Assembly: GCA_040381555.1 (NCBI GenBank)
Contig: JBEIHC010000019.1
Span: forward strand, 1 to 31,757
Direction: 5' to 3'
DNA: 31,757 bases
Source of the DNA: CANHCC01 sp040381555
GTDB lineage: Bacteria; Bacteroidota; Bacteroidia; J057; RFSG01
Below, piece by piece: positions 6,571 through 16,100 of the stretch (its first letter is position 1; every line of letters starts with the position of its first letter). A model generated the notes under the pieces. That model saw only the letters and a program-made list of their open reading frames with translations, was not told the origin of the DNA and did not search any database. A program made the position numbers and the translations under genes.

Positions 6571-7548
6571 TTATTTTTGATTGTAAATCACTTGACTTAC
6601 TGTCTGCCCCACCGCTTTGAGTACTGGTTTAGATATATGCTGAATATCATCGGCTTCGGTGTGCCAATGCTCAAAAAAGCCTTTTCCATTAATATCTCGG
6701 GCAATGATATCTACCATCGGAATGCCGGCAATCCGATTCACATATAAATGATCATCCAATACAGGACCCTGGCTATGAAAGGGAAAATATTCTCCATACC
6801 CAATCGCATTTGCTGTTTCCCAAATGGTGTTCACGATTGTGCCGGCATAATAAATTGAGGATTGCTCTTGTGGAAACCAGGTATTCACTCCTCCAACCAT
6901 ATCTAGGTTGATTCCCATGGTAGCTTTGTATCCGGGAATATGGAGGTTGGCAGCCCAATGTCTGCTTCCTAAGCACCAGGAAGATTCTTCTTGCTCAACT
7001 CCTTGATCTTCGGCATCCCACAGAATAATGTCAATACCTAAAGCAGGCTGCTGGGCTTGTAAGTTTCGGGCAATTTCCAATAGCACCGCAACCCCACTGG
7101 CTCCATCATTTGCTGCCGGTACAGCTTTCGTCGATTGCTCAGTTTCATCTGCAACATGACGGCTATCCCAGTGAGCAGATAGTAAGATTCTTTGCTTTTT
7201 TTCTGCTCCCCAGGATGCGATAATGTTCGATCCATTCAAATTTTTCCCATCATGTCGAAGGGCTTTGAAGGTTTGGATGCTGGTATTCGCCCCATAGGAT
7301 TCAAATTTTTCTTTCAGCCATTGGGCACATTTTTCATGCGCACTTGAATTGGGAACTCTAGGACCAAATGCAAGCTGTTTCTCAATAAATATAAAGGCAG
7401 AATCCTCATTGAATACAGGAGCTTGAGCCATTGCAGGGGTTGACTTTTCCGGCTGTTTTTGTTCTTTCGGTTTATCTTCCCCACAGGAATACCACAGTAC
7501 ACTGAGGATTCCTAAAACTAAAATTTTATACTTCACGGTCAGGTTCAT
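6571..7548 (-). CDS. M28-family zinc lipoprotein, probable type II glutaminyl-peptide cyclotransferase
   Basis: A 325-residue predicted lipoprotein with signal and lipobox WYSC (Cys22), so exported and membrane-anchored. The M28 zinc-hydrolase core is visible: AHWDSR (His126), ANDGASG (Asp148), LWDAEDQG (Glu180-Asp181), NLDMVGG and the final HWHTEADD. The block SWCLGSRHWA, the DDH near residue 262 and the Trp before the last metal His match animal-type glutaminyl cyclases (SLYGSRHLA, DDH, WHT), which convert N-terminal Gln to pyroglutamate. I infer that function rather than aminopeptidase activity, but a peptidase cannot be excluded by reading. Its start overlaps the end of cysS by 23 bases, so it is probably co-transcribed. 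It fits the need created by exported proteins that begin with Gln in this window. Confidence 0.82.
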   Translation of the reverse strand: MNLTVKYKILVLGILSVLWYSCGEDKPKEQKQPEKSTPAMAQAPVFNEDSAFIFIEKQLAFGPRVPNSSAHEKCAQWLKEKFESYGANTSIQTFKALRHDGKNLNGSNIIASWGAEKKQRILLSAHWDSRHVADETEQSTKAVPAANDGASGVAVLLEIARNLQAQQPALGIDIILWDAEDQGVEQEESSWCLGSRHWAANLHIPGYKATMGINLDMVGGVNTWFPQEQSSIYYAGTIVNTIWETANAIGYGEYFPFHSQGPVLDDHLYVNRIAGIPMVDIIARDINGKGFFEHWHTEADDIQHISKPVLKAVGQTVSQVIYNQK

Positions 7549-9067
7549 AAGTCCAGGATACCCCCTCTCGGGAGTCTTTTAAATAAATATGCAAGGCTTC
7601 TAATTCTTTCCGAATGGTATCTGATTTTTCAAAGTCTTTTGCTTTCTTGGCTTCCGTTCTTTGCTGTATCATCATCTCCACTAATCCGGAAAGGGTTTTA
7701 TCTTTTCTATCGTCTCCAGAATCTGATTCAGGCAGAAGTCCTAGAATTTCTGAAAACCACAAGCAATAGGTTTCTGTAAAGTTTTTCAGCCAAGCAGCAG
7801 GAACCTGAAGGAGTAAAGAGGGTTCGGTGTGCATTTTTTGTAAAACGCCCTGCACGCCAAACATTTCTGCTACCACCTTTGCTGAATTTAAATCATCTGA
7901 CATGGCAGCTTCACATCTTTGCCCAAAGCCTTCTGCCTCTTGTAAAAATTCAGGTAGATTCGTGATTTTTTCAGAGCCTTGCGCACTGATCTTCAATGCA
8001 GCCTCATAAGCCAAGGATAGCTTTTTCCAGGCTTTCCAGGCTGCTGTGAGTCCTTCTGTTGAGAAATCTAAAGTAGACCGATAATGCCCTTGCAACACGA
8101 AGAAACGGATGGCCATTGGGGGATAGGCTTTGTCTAAGGCAGAATGGTCTCCTTTGAAAAACTGCTTCAAGGAAATGGAGTTGTTCAGGGATTTTCCCAT
8201 CTTTTGCCCACCAATGGTAATCATATTGCAATGCAACCAATACTTGGCTTCATTTCGATGATCTGAAGTGCAAGGATGTTGGGCAGCATTGGCTTGGGCT
8301 ACTTCGGCTTCATGATGCGGAAACATCAAATCCAAGCCCCCTCCATGAATGTCATATACTTTGCCCAGATATTTTGTGCTCATGGCCGAGCATTCAATAT
8401 GCCAGCCTGGGAAGCCATTCCCCCAAGGGGATTCCCATTGCATCAGATGGCTGGGATCTGCTTTCTTCCAAAGGGCAAAATCTAATTTGTCTTTTTTCTC
8501 CTGCTGACCATCCAAGTCTCGATACCCTTCCATCATGTCATCCAATTTGCGATTGGAAAGAATGCCATAAGGATACTGTTCATTGTATTGACGCACACTG
8601 AAATAAACCGAGCCTCCCGATTCATAGGCAAATCCATTTTCTAAAATAGAACGAATCATCGCAATTTGCTCCGGTATATGTCCAGTTGCGCGTGGTTCTA
8701 TGGAAGGTCTCAAAATGTTGAGCGCGTCCATATCATTGTGGTAGGAGTCGGTAAATAGTTGGGCAACCTCCATAGGCTCCAATTGCTCCACTTTTGCCTG
8801 CTTTTGCAGTTTGTCCTCTCCTTCCCCTTGGACCTCGTCAGTTAAATGTCCAACATCTGTGATATTCCGTACATAGCGAACCTTGTAGCCCAAGTGCTTC
8901 AGGTAGCGAAATAGCAGGTCAAAAGTCAAAGCAGAACGGGCATGACCTAAATGCGCATGCCCATAAACCGTAGGTCCGCACACATACATACCTACGGCGG
9001 GTGGATGTATGGGAATAAATTCTTCCTTCGTTCTTGAAAGCGTATTGTAAAGTTCCAGGCGGTTCAT
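7526..9067 (-). CDS. cysS: Cysteinyl-tRNA synthetase
   Basis: A 513-residue class I aminoacyl-tRNA synthetase that charges tRNA-Cys. MYVCGPTVYGHAHLGHARSA (27-46) holds a zinc-ligand Cys30 and the HIGH-like HLGH. GWHIECSAMS and FPHHEAEVAQ complete the zinc site, and KMGKSLNN is the KMSKS loop. The C-terminal helical and anticodon regions are present, so the gene looks complete. It leads a two-gene reverse operon with the M28 lipoprotein. TAATTTCG on the reverse strand (9072-9079) lies four bases from the ATG and resembles the -7 promoter box. Confidence 0.97.
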   Translation of the reverse strand: MNRLELYNTLSRTKEEFIPIHPPAVGMYVCGPTVYGHAHLGHARSALTFDLLFRYLKHLGYKVRYVRNITDVGHLTDEVQGEGEDKLQKQAKVEQLEPMEVAQLFTDSYHNDMDALNILRPSIEPRATGHIPEQIAMIRSILENGFAYESGGSVYFSVRQYNEQYPYGILSNRKLDDMMEGYRDLDGQQEKKDKLDFALWKKADPSHLMQWESPWGNGFPGWHIECSAMSTKYLGKVYDIHGGGLDLMFPHHEAEVAQANAAQHPCTSDHRNEAKYWLHCNMITIGGQKMGKSLNNSISLKQFFKGDHSALDKAYPPMAIRFFVLQGHYRSTLDFSTEGLTAAWKAWKKLSLAYEAALKISAQGSEKITNLPEFLQEAEGFGQRCEAAMSDDLNSAKVVAEMFGVQGVLQKMHTEPSLLLQVPAAWLKNFTETYCLWFSEILGLLPESDSGDDRKDKTLSGLVEMMIQQRTEAKKAKDFEKSDTIRKELEALHIYLKDSREGVSWTYEPDREV

Positions 9068-9071
9068 GCTA

Positions 9072-9079
9072 CGAAATTA
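9072..9079 (-). promoter_or_regulatory. Possible -7 promoter element of cysS
   Basis: TAATTTCG (reverse strand) matches TAnnTTTG at seven of eight positions and ends four bases before the cysS ATG. There is no obvious -33 TTG. Confidence 0.35.
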
Positions 9080-9172
9080 AGAATTGTTCAGGCTTGATTC
9101 TAGTCGGTATCGGAAATATTCTCTGAAGGGTAAAAACTCAACACTGAATGAAAACTTCTCCCATCCGTCTTG

Positions 9173-9180
9173 TATCTTTG
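9173..9180 (+). promoter_or_regulatory. -7 promoter element (TATCTTTG) before the outer-membrane-like gene
   Basis: This is an exact match to the Bacteroidota -7 consensus TAnnTTTG. It ends four bases before the ATG at 9185, so the transcript would begin at about the start codon. No clear -33 TTG is present at 19-21 bases upstream. Confidence 0.5.
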
Positions 9181-9184
9181 AAGT

Positions 9185-9997
9185 ATGTTTCCCGGATTGA
9201 TTATAATTCTGCTTTTTCCATTCTTTAGTTTGGGACAGAATCTTTTTTCGGAAAAAATACCTGCTAAGAGATTTTTTTACGGTGCAGTAGGTCCATCCTA
9301 TTCTCGGCTTCAAGAAGACAGGTTGAGTCCTTTGGTCTATTCCGGTATCGGATTAAACGGTCAATTTGGATACGAGAAATTTAAAAATAAATTGTATCAG
9401 CGATATTCTGGGAATACTGGATTTTATATGCTGAAAAATCCAGTTAGTACTCCTTTGGTGAATGCTCAAATTTATTATTCCCGATTTGGGGCAAATGCTG
9501 GGTTTTATCGTCAAGTCTTTTTGCCACATGAGTTGATTTGGTTCTACGGAATCGAGACCTCATTTCATTATTTATCCAGAACCCATTCTAACTTTTATAA
9601 TAATGCATCGGTTTATACAGGTTTTGCAGGCATCAATGCCGGAATGGGATTAAAATATCCTTTTAATTTATTTAAGCATACTTGGGTATTATCTCTTGCT
9701 GGTCAGATACCTTTGCTTGGAATGAAAATACAACAGGAATATGGGTCGTTTCAGGCAAAAGGATTTTTAGATCCAGAAACCAAAAAGTTTCCCGGATTTA
9801 TGAAAAGCTTGGAATTGGCAAGTTTTCTTCGTTTTCTATCCATTCAGTGGAATTGGGATTTTAAGTATTATTTGACCAATGGTAATTATTTAAGTTTTGG
9901 AGTTGTGAATTCATTTATATCCAGTCCTGGTAAAGGGGGGACACGCTTTCGAGCTGCTGAGTCAGGTATTTTATTAGGGGCTGGATTTAAATTCTGA
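9185..9997 (+). CDS. Exported protein of unknown function, outer-membrane beta-barrel-like
   Basis: A 270-residue protein I cannot place in a named family. A hydrophobic signal (MFPGLIIILLFPFFSLG) with probable cleavage before QNLF indicates export. The rest is rich in aromatic and Gly/Asn residues in alternating patterns (FYRQVFLPHELIWFYGIETSF near 110-130, KYYLTNGNYLSFGVV near the end) and terminates in LLGAGFKF; the terminal Phe is typical of outer-membrane barrels. The S41-protease lipoprotein gene begins two bases after its stop, so the two are probably co-expressed. A role in the outer membrane is inference from composition only. Confidence 0.7.
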   Translation: MFPGLIIILLFPFFSLGQNLFSEKIPAKRFFYGAVGPSYSRLQEDRLSPLVYSGIGLNGQFGYEKFKNKLYQRYSGNTGFYMLKNPVSTPLVNAQIYYSRFGANAGFYRQVFLPHELIWFYGIETSFHYLSRTHSNFYNNASVYTGFAGINAGMGLKYPFNLFKHTWVLSLAGQIPLLGMKIQQEYGSFQAKGFLDPETKKFPGFMKSLELASFLRFLSIQWNWDFKYYLTNGNYLSFGVVNSFISSPGKGGTRFRAAESGILLGAGFKF

Positions 9998-9999
9998 GT

Positions 10000-10995
10000 A
10001 TGAAAATACTAATTGCTCTTTTCATTTCGGTTTGCTTAGTTTCCTGTGAGCAATTCTTAATTCAACCCAGGGCAAACGCCTCTCCCCAGGATTGTTTTGA
10101 ATCCTTATGGAATACAGTGAATGAACGATACAGTTATTTTGAGTTGAAATCGGTGAATTGGGATTCGGTTAAAATCGTCTATCAGTCCAAAATTCATGCA
10201 GATATGAGTGAGCGGGCCTTATTTAAAACTCTTTATGATATGCTCTATATTTTAAGGGATGGTCATGTGAATTTAGAATCTCCTTTTGATTTGGCGCGCA
10301 ACTGGAATTGGTATCTGGACAGGCCAGAGAATTTTAATTATAGCATTTTAGAGAGAAATTATTTAAAAGATAATTATGAAATCACTGGACCATTTGTCAA
10401 TCGGTGGTTTGGGGAAGTGGGCTACATGTATTACGGTTCTTTTAGTTCTGGTTTTAGCGCAAAAGAGTTGCAAGCTCTTATGGAGAAATTTCAACAGGCG
10501 AAAGGAATCATTATTGATGTTCGTAATAATGGGGGAGGGAGCTTAGGAAATGCTCAATCATTGGCTCAGAGTTTTACAGATCAAAAACGCCCGGTATTGG
10601 AATGGATTTATAAAACAGGCAAAGGTCGGGCTGATTTTAGCCCTGGTCAGGTAGAATATTTAGAACCGGGATCGGGAAGTAGGTATTTGGGCCAGGTGGT
10701 GATTTTAACCAATCGAAGCAGTTATAGCGCTACAACATTTTTTACTGCCATGATGAAGTCTTTGCCTCAAGTGCAGGTATTCGGGGATACCACGGGCGGT
10801 GGTGGCGGGCTTCCTTGGTTGGCAGAGTTGCCCAATGGCTGGACTTATCGATTTTCTTCCACTCGCTGTAGGATGTGGAATGGTCCAGACCTAGAACCTG
10901 GTATTCCGGTCGATTCGGTGATTACCCAAAGTCAAGACGATCTTGCAGTTGGACGAGATCCAATTTTGGAAGCTGCTATTGAGGTGTTGGAGTAG
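10000..10995 (+). CDS. S41-family peptidase, predicted lipoprotein
   Basis: A 331-residue member of the C-terminal-processing/tricorn-type serine protease family. The signal ends in LVSC (Cys16 lipobox), so it is exported and lipid-anchored. The N-terminal helical part (FESLWNTVNERYSYFE ... MLYILRDGHVNL) matches the S41 tricorn-core N-domain. The catalytic core contains GIIIDVRNNGGGS and VVILTNRSSYSATTFF, where Ser243 is the likely nucleophile, followed by GDTTGGGGG and the FSSTRCRMWNG region. There is no recognisable PDZ domain between the N-domain and the core; the protein is short for CtpA-like enzymes. It is paired with the upstream outer-membrane-like gene, which suggests an envelope processing role. 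Substrates are unknown. Confidence 0.87.
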   Translation: MKILIALFISVCLVSCEQFLIQPRANASPQDCFESLWNTVNERYSYFELKSVNWDSVKIVYQSKIHADMSERALFKTLYDMLYILRDGHVNLESPFDLARNWNWYLDRPENFNYSILERNYLKDNYEITGPFVNRWFGEVGYMYYGSFSSGFSAKELQALMEKFQQAKGIIIDVRNNGGGSLGNAQSLAQSFTDQKRPVLEWIYKTGKGRADFSPGQVEYLEPGSGSRYLGQVVILTNRSSYSATTFFTAMMKSLPQVQVFGDTTGGGGGLPWLAELPNGWTYRFSSTRCRMWNGPDLEPGIPVDSVITQSQDDLAVGRDPILEAAIEVLE

Positions 10996-11099
10996 GTTAC
11001 TGGATTTGAAAATAATACGATTAGACTCTCTGTATATCAGAATAAGACCCAAAGATATTTAGTAGATAAATTTATTTATAAAATCGTAAATGAAAATAT

Positions 11100-12122
11100 T
11101 TAAGGCAAAACCTCATATCTACCATGATTCTGATTCGGTAAAATGGAAGCAGTATTCCATTCTAATCGTTTTTCAAATGCTTGTTTGCGTTCTAGGCAGT
11201 TAGGGCGTTCACAGATTCTGCATGAACCTGTGTGGCATCCATCCACATGAATAAACCATTCGACTGGGCGTCCATCTAGGATTTTTATTTTCGATTCTAT
11301 TTCGGCAACTAAAGTATGAGCTTGCTCTACGGTTAGGAACCAAGGTACGGTTATATGGCAATCTACATGAATGAGTGAGCCATATTGAATAATGCGTAAG
11401 TTATGAATGTCAATGAAATCCTGAGACCTTAGGTGGTTCAGTTCTACTGCCAACTTCTCCAATAGAGGGTAGTCCATTTCATCCATTATTCCTGCTAATG
11501 ATTTTCGGAGTATGCGAATGCCTGAAAAACAAATATATCCACCAAAGAGAATGGCTACCCCATTATCTAGGCCATTGTACCCACTCACAATCACCAGTAT
11601 TAATCCGGTGATTAATCCGAGTGTGGACCATCCATCACTCATTAAATGTCTACCGGAGGCTTGTAGGGTAACGGAATGAACTTTTTTGCCCCTGTGAAAT
11701 ACAATGTAGCCCATGATTCCATTTATTAAACCCGCAATTCCAATTAAAATTAAACCGGTATTCAATTCATTCAATTCCACCGGGTAAAATAAATTATAAA
11801 TCGCTTTAAGGGTGACAGATATTCCGGCAATCAGTACCATAGATCCCTCTAAAGAGGCTGATATCCATTCGATTTTGCCATGTCCATAGGGGTGATTTTC
11901 ATCTCTGGGTTGGGCAGCTAAGTATAAGCTGTATAAACCAAATGCGCCTGCGGTTATATTCACTAAGGATTCAAGTGCGTCTGTCAGAATGGAATTTGAG
12001 CCAGTTAGCAGCCAAGCTGAAATTTTCACTCCAAATAATATGACCCCAATCATCGTTATCCAGCTTTGAATTCGAATATTATTTTGGGCTGTATTTTTAG
12101 ATTCCGCGATGGATGCGTGCAT
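11100..12122 (-). CDS. Cation diffusion facilitator transporter
   Basis: A 340-residue CDF-family metal/proton antiporter of the inner membrane, normally exporting Zn, Co, Fe or Mn. Six transmembrane helices fit residues about 20-210. The metal site uses Asp48 and possibly Glu51/Asn55 in ILTDALESLVN (helix 2) and His159/Asp163 in HLMSDGWS (helix 5). HPYGHGKIEW lies in the loop after helix 2. The cytoplasmic domain (about 215-300) has the family's ferredoxin-like fold, ending in a Cys/His cluster (GCHTGSCRICERPNC) that may bind metal or zinc and is common in Bacteroidota members. A 13-bp tandem duplication sits just before the start, which may be an operator. The metal is not predictable from this alone. 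Confidence 0.93.
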   Translation of the reverse strand: MHASIAESKNTAQNNIRIQSWITMIGVILFGVKISAWLLTGSNSILTDALESLVNITAGAFGLYSLYLAAQPRDENHPYGHGKIEWISASLEGSMVLIAGISVTLKAIYNLFYPVELNELNTGLILIGIAGLINGIMGYIVFHRGKKVHSVTLQASGRHLMSDGWSTLGLITGLILVIVSGYNGLDNGVAILFGGYICFSGIRILRKSLAGIMDEMDYPLLEKLAVELNHLRSQDFIDIHNLRIIQYGSLIHVDCHITVPWFLTVEQAHTLVAEIESKIKILDGRPVEWFIHVDGCHTGSCRICERPNCLERKQAFEKRLEWNTASILPNQNHGRYEVLP

Positions 12123-12129
12123 AACAATT

Positions 12130-12156
12130 AATTAATCAGTTAAATTAATCAGTTAA
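12130..12156 (-). promoter_or_regulatory. 13-bp tandem repeat in the leader of the CDF transporter gene
   Basis: AATTAATCAGTTA occurs twice in direct succession (12130-12142, 12143-12155), each carrying TTAA-N4-TTAA symmetry. The repeat lies 8-34 bases before the transporter ATG on the reverse strand. Two adjacent near-palindromic sites at a metal transporter start suggest a repressor operator, but AT-rich chance repeats are possible. Confidence 0.4.
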
Positions 12157-12277
12157 TTGTAAAAAAGGTTTAATCTATTTTTTTTGGGGTGTAAATTCTA
12201 TTATTTAGGTGGAAATTGTAGCAAAATATTTCTTTGAAAGGTTTTTTTTGCACTCAAAAGCATAATCTTCAATCTTA

Positions 12278-12985
12278 TTATTCATTTAAAATTAGTAAAG
12301 TATTCTTCCCTGTTGTTCCATAAATTATATATCCATTCTGTAGTAAAATATTTATTGGATTTGTTAAATAGGGTTCATCTTGTAAAATCGTTTCTATACA
12401 AAACATCATGGGTTTGTATAGATTAAAATCAAAGGTACTTAAAATTTCATACTCGTGACCTTCTGTATCAATTGTAATAAAATGTACACGCCCTGAAATG
12501 GAAGCACAAATGGAATTCAATGAAACGGATACTTTTTCGCTTTCTCGAATTAACTTGTACCCTTTTTTCTCGTGTGTTTTCACCACCTCAGCATTGAGTG
12601 TACTCACCAGATTAGGTTCCATTTCATAGAAGATTAATAACTTATTATCCTCTGCGGACACCACATTTTGCATTACCCGATCATTGGGTCTTATTCTTGT
12701 ATATCCCGCAATCATAGCTGGATTGGGTTCAACCACAATACCTGTCCACCCTTCTAAATAGAGTGACATCGTATTATTACCCTGAACTGGAGAGTTTGCT
12801 CCTATGTCTATGTAAGTACCCTGGTGGATTCCACTCAAATCTTTGAAATATCTAAGTACCATTGCATCTTCTCCACATTCGGAAAAGCTAAAATAGGGCA
12901 CTACTGGCTGTACTTTCCACAACTTGATTCCACTCCTAACCCAATGCGGGAAAAAGTTTACAATGGCTTTTAAAGTGTCACTCAT
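12278..12985 (-). CDS. FkbM-family methyltransferase
   Basis: A 235-residue SAM-dependent methyltransferase of the FkbM type, usually O-methylating sugars or other small molecules. The core begins with GTYIDIGANSPVQGNNT (SAM-binding GxxxDIGA), then GIVVEPNPA (acidic ribose-binding residue), and ends with FITIDTEGHEYEIL, the family's hallmark DxEG motif. The frame opens with a TTG at 12991, but the ATG at 12985 (MSDTLKAIV) is more plausible and sits three bases after a perfect -7 box. No glycan cluster surrounds it; the CDF transporter gene follows 155 bases downstream on the same strand, probably as a separate unit. Substrate unknown. Confidence 0.88.
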   Translation of the reverse strand: MSDTLKAIVNFFPHWVRSGIKLWKVQPVVPYFSFSECGEDAMVLRYFKDLSGIHQGTYIDIGANSPVQGNNTMSLYLEGWTGIVVEPNPAMIAGYTRIRPNDRVMQNVVSAEDNKLLIFYEMEPNLVSTLNAEVVKTHEKKGYKLIRESEKVSVSLNSICASISGRVHFITIDTEGHEYEILSTFDFNLYKPMMFCIETILQDEPYLTNPINILLQNGYIIYGTTGKNTLLILNE

Positions 12986-12988
12986 GAA

Positions 12989-12996
12989 CAAATTTA
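12989..12996 (-). promoter_or_regulatory. -7 promoter element (TAAATTTG) of the FkbM methyltransferase gene
   Basis: This is an exact TAnnTTTG match on the reverse strand, ending three bases before the ATG at 12985. Transcription from it would be leaderless or nearly so. It also argues for the ATG rather than the upstream TTG as the start. Confidence 0.5.
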
Positions 12997-13043
12997 GGAT
13001 ATTTCTGTCAGATTAGTTGATTTTTAACAAAAACAATATCCAT

Positions 13044-13084
13044 AAAAAAAAATAGCACCGATTGTATGTCGATGCTATTTTTTT
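13044..13084 (-). terminator. Rho-independent terminator, probably bidirectional
   Basis: A-rich and T-rich flanks surround an inverted repeat in which ATAGCA-C-CGA pairs with TCG-A-TGCTAT across a 7-base loop. It lies just after the stop of the first T9SS repeat protein and before the FkbM promoter, so its natural role is to end the T9SS transcript on the reverse strand. Confidence 0.85.
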
Positions 13085-13100
13085 AAAAGTCTATTTTTGC

Positions 13101-16100
13101 TTATTGAATCATGACAGGATACACTTTTTGTCCTTTTTCAGACTGAATTTTGATAAAATAGAGACCCGGAGCGACGGAAGGCATAGAAACAGTAGCTGAA
13201 TCTTTATTGTATTGTATTTCAGTTGATTGTATGATTTTTCCATTTACTTCTACCACCTCTATTGTTTGTATTTCCCTATTCCCTTCAATAGTGAATATTC
13301 CTTTGCTTGGGTTTGGGAAAATACTAAATTCAATTGTCGGATTTTCATCCATTATACTGGTAATTACTACCGTTAAGGCATTAGAAGTTCCGCTACAACC
13401 ATTTTGAGTGACAACCACGCTATAGGTACCACTTACTGTTGGATTGTAAGAATTATTGGTAGCTCCGGAAACTGGGGTTCCATTCATTTGCCATTGGTAG
13501 GTGGCAGTACCTGAAACACCGCTAATACTGAGTGTTTGTGTACCAGTAATTACGGGTGCGGGAACTGAATTTACAACCACAACCGGAGAGCCATTAATTG
13601 TTCCAGGGCAATTTCCACCGCTTACGCTAATCAGTGAGTAAGTTGCAGAAGCTGTTGGGGTAACCGAAATACTGAACGAATTTGCTGTAATTCCATTCAG
13701 GGTAATGTTGTTGGTGCCATTTGAATAGACCACATCCCAAGGAGCAGATCCCCCCAAAGATAAACTTAGATTAGCGGTGCTGCCTGCACATATTGTCTGG
13801 TCTCCTGAAAGTGTTGCCGAAGCAGTTGGGAGAACTGAAATAATGGCATTCCCTAACACATTTCCTGGACAAACACCAACATCTGTAATGTTGGTCAAGG
13901 AGTAAGTGGTAGAAACGGATGGGGAAACTACGATAGTATATACAGTTGAGGTAATTCCTCCGATAGTGGTTGGGGTTACTCCATCCGTATAGGTAATAAT
14001 ATAAGGGGTTACGCTACTGAGAAGGTTAATGGTCAAAATTGTACTATCTCCAGCACAAATACTGGTACTGCCAGACATTGTGGCACTTGGAGGGGAACTT
14101 ACATTTAGTATGGCTGCACTGCCGGTTATCGTTCCAATACATTCATTAGAAATGCCAGTAATTGTATAACTCACATTTGATCCTGGGGTCAAATTGATTA
14201 AATAGGGTGAGGCAGTTAAACCTGTAACAGTAGTAGTATTTGCTCCATCAGAATAGGAAAGATTCCAGGGGCCAACACCAACCAATGCAACTGATAATTG
14301 CACTGCAGAGCCTGTACAAATGGACTGGCTACCTGTGATGGAAGCAGAAGGAGGGGTTGCTACTGTAATAACAGAACTGCTAGAAGCGGCTTGTGAACAA
14401 AATGCATCATCGACCTGAGTAGCTGTATAGGTGGTAGAGGCGTTTGGTGTTACAGTAACCAAATAAGGGTTGGCTGTTATGCCGGTTTGAGTGGTAGAAA
14501 CCGTTCCACTAGTATAAGTTACTGTCCAAGGGCTGCTTCCTGTTAAAGCAAAACTTAATTGAGAAGTAGCACCTGCACAAATGGATTGAGCAGAACTTAA
14601 GCTAACTGTTGGAAGAGCTCTTACCACCACTTCCGCTGAACCAGAGGTTGTACCAGAGCAAACCGCATTTGAAACTGAATTGAGTGAATAGGTTGTTGTT
14701 GCGGTTGGGGTAATGGAAAGTAGAGTTGAACTTGAGGTAATGCCGGTCATGTTCTGAACTGTTGTTCCATCTGTATAAGAGAATGACCAAGGGGTCCCGT
14801 TGGTTAAGGAAACTGTCAGAGTGGAGGAGGCTCCAATACAAATGGAGTTATTTCCAGTTAGCGTGGCAGTTGGAGGGCTGGAAGGGTCAACGGTAATTTC
14901 TGAAATACCTGATCCACTTATTGTTACTGGACCGCAATTGTCTGTCCCACTTGTTACTGTGTATGTTACAGATGCTGCGGGAGTTATACCTAAAACATAC
15001 TGAGCGCTTGTTAATCCTGTAACTGTAACCGGGGTAGTGCCATCCGTATAGGTAATCCCCCAGGGCGCAACTCCAGTCATTGTGTAGGTTAGATTAGTGG
15101 AGGTAGAGGTGCAAATAGTTTGGTTCCCAGATAGGGCGGCAGTTCCAGCTACCGTAGCAACCAATATGCTTGCAGTAGAAGTTCCAATAGATGCAGCGCC
15201 ACAAGGTCCATTCGAATTACTGATGGTATAGGTTGTATTTGCGGAAGGCGTTACAGAGAATGTATAAGGAGAACTGGTTATGCCGGTAACATTAACCGGG
15301 GTTGTGCCATCGGTCCAGGTGAAAGACCAAGGTTGACCTCCCGTATAGGTAACAGATAAGGTGGAACTTGCCCCCACGCAAATGGTTGAATTAGAAGAAA
15401 TGTCGGAAGTAGGAGTTCCAGCACAAGCGACAATGCTTACATCATCTACTGCCATTCCATCATCTGTACCAGCAATGTTGGTATCAAACCACTTTAGCCA
15501 GATGCTTTGACCATTGGCAATTGATAATCCTGTCACGGTAAAGGAAATCGTTTGTCTATTGGCAGTTAAATTTCCATCTAGTAGACCTGCTGTGACTAAA
15601 GAGCCAAAATTAGCAGAAGGCGTCAAAAAGTTTAAAGAGCTAACATTAGTCCAAGTGCCATTGCCCAAAGTAGTTGCATTGGTACTATAGCTAAAAAATA
15701 AGGTATCTGGTATCAAGCGGCCACTTGCTTTTCTCCATTGCTCCCCCGTGTAAGTGATGGTGAGACTGGTAACGGTAGAGCCAGTATTGTTGGTGTATTG
15801 AGCTCCTATGTTGACTGTGTCCATGCTTCCGGAATTTAACCCTCCCCAGGCTCGTTCTGGATTACCTGATGCTCCAAAACTATAGGTGTCCCCTGCAGTA
15901 CCGGAGCCCGTACCTGCGGTATAAATTAGGTTGGCATTGGTCCCAACTTCCAGAAAGTTCCAGTTGGTTGGAACCGAAGTAGAAGTGGAAGAGGAGGCAA
16001 GAGAATTAAAGTTTTCTGTATAGGGGGTTCCTAATGCTGTGATAGAAATTTGAGCAAAACTCTTTTGAGAAATACCTAACAGCGACAAAAGAAGCAGAAA

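Noticed and set aside
12986..12991. TTG start for the FkbM protein
   Set aside because: The ATG six bases later is preceded by an exact -7 box that covers part of the TTG region.
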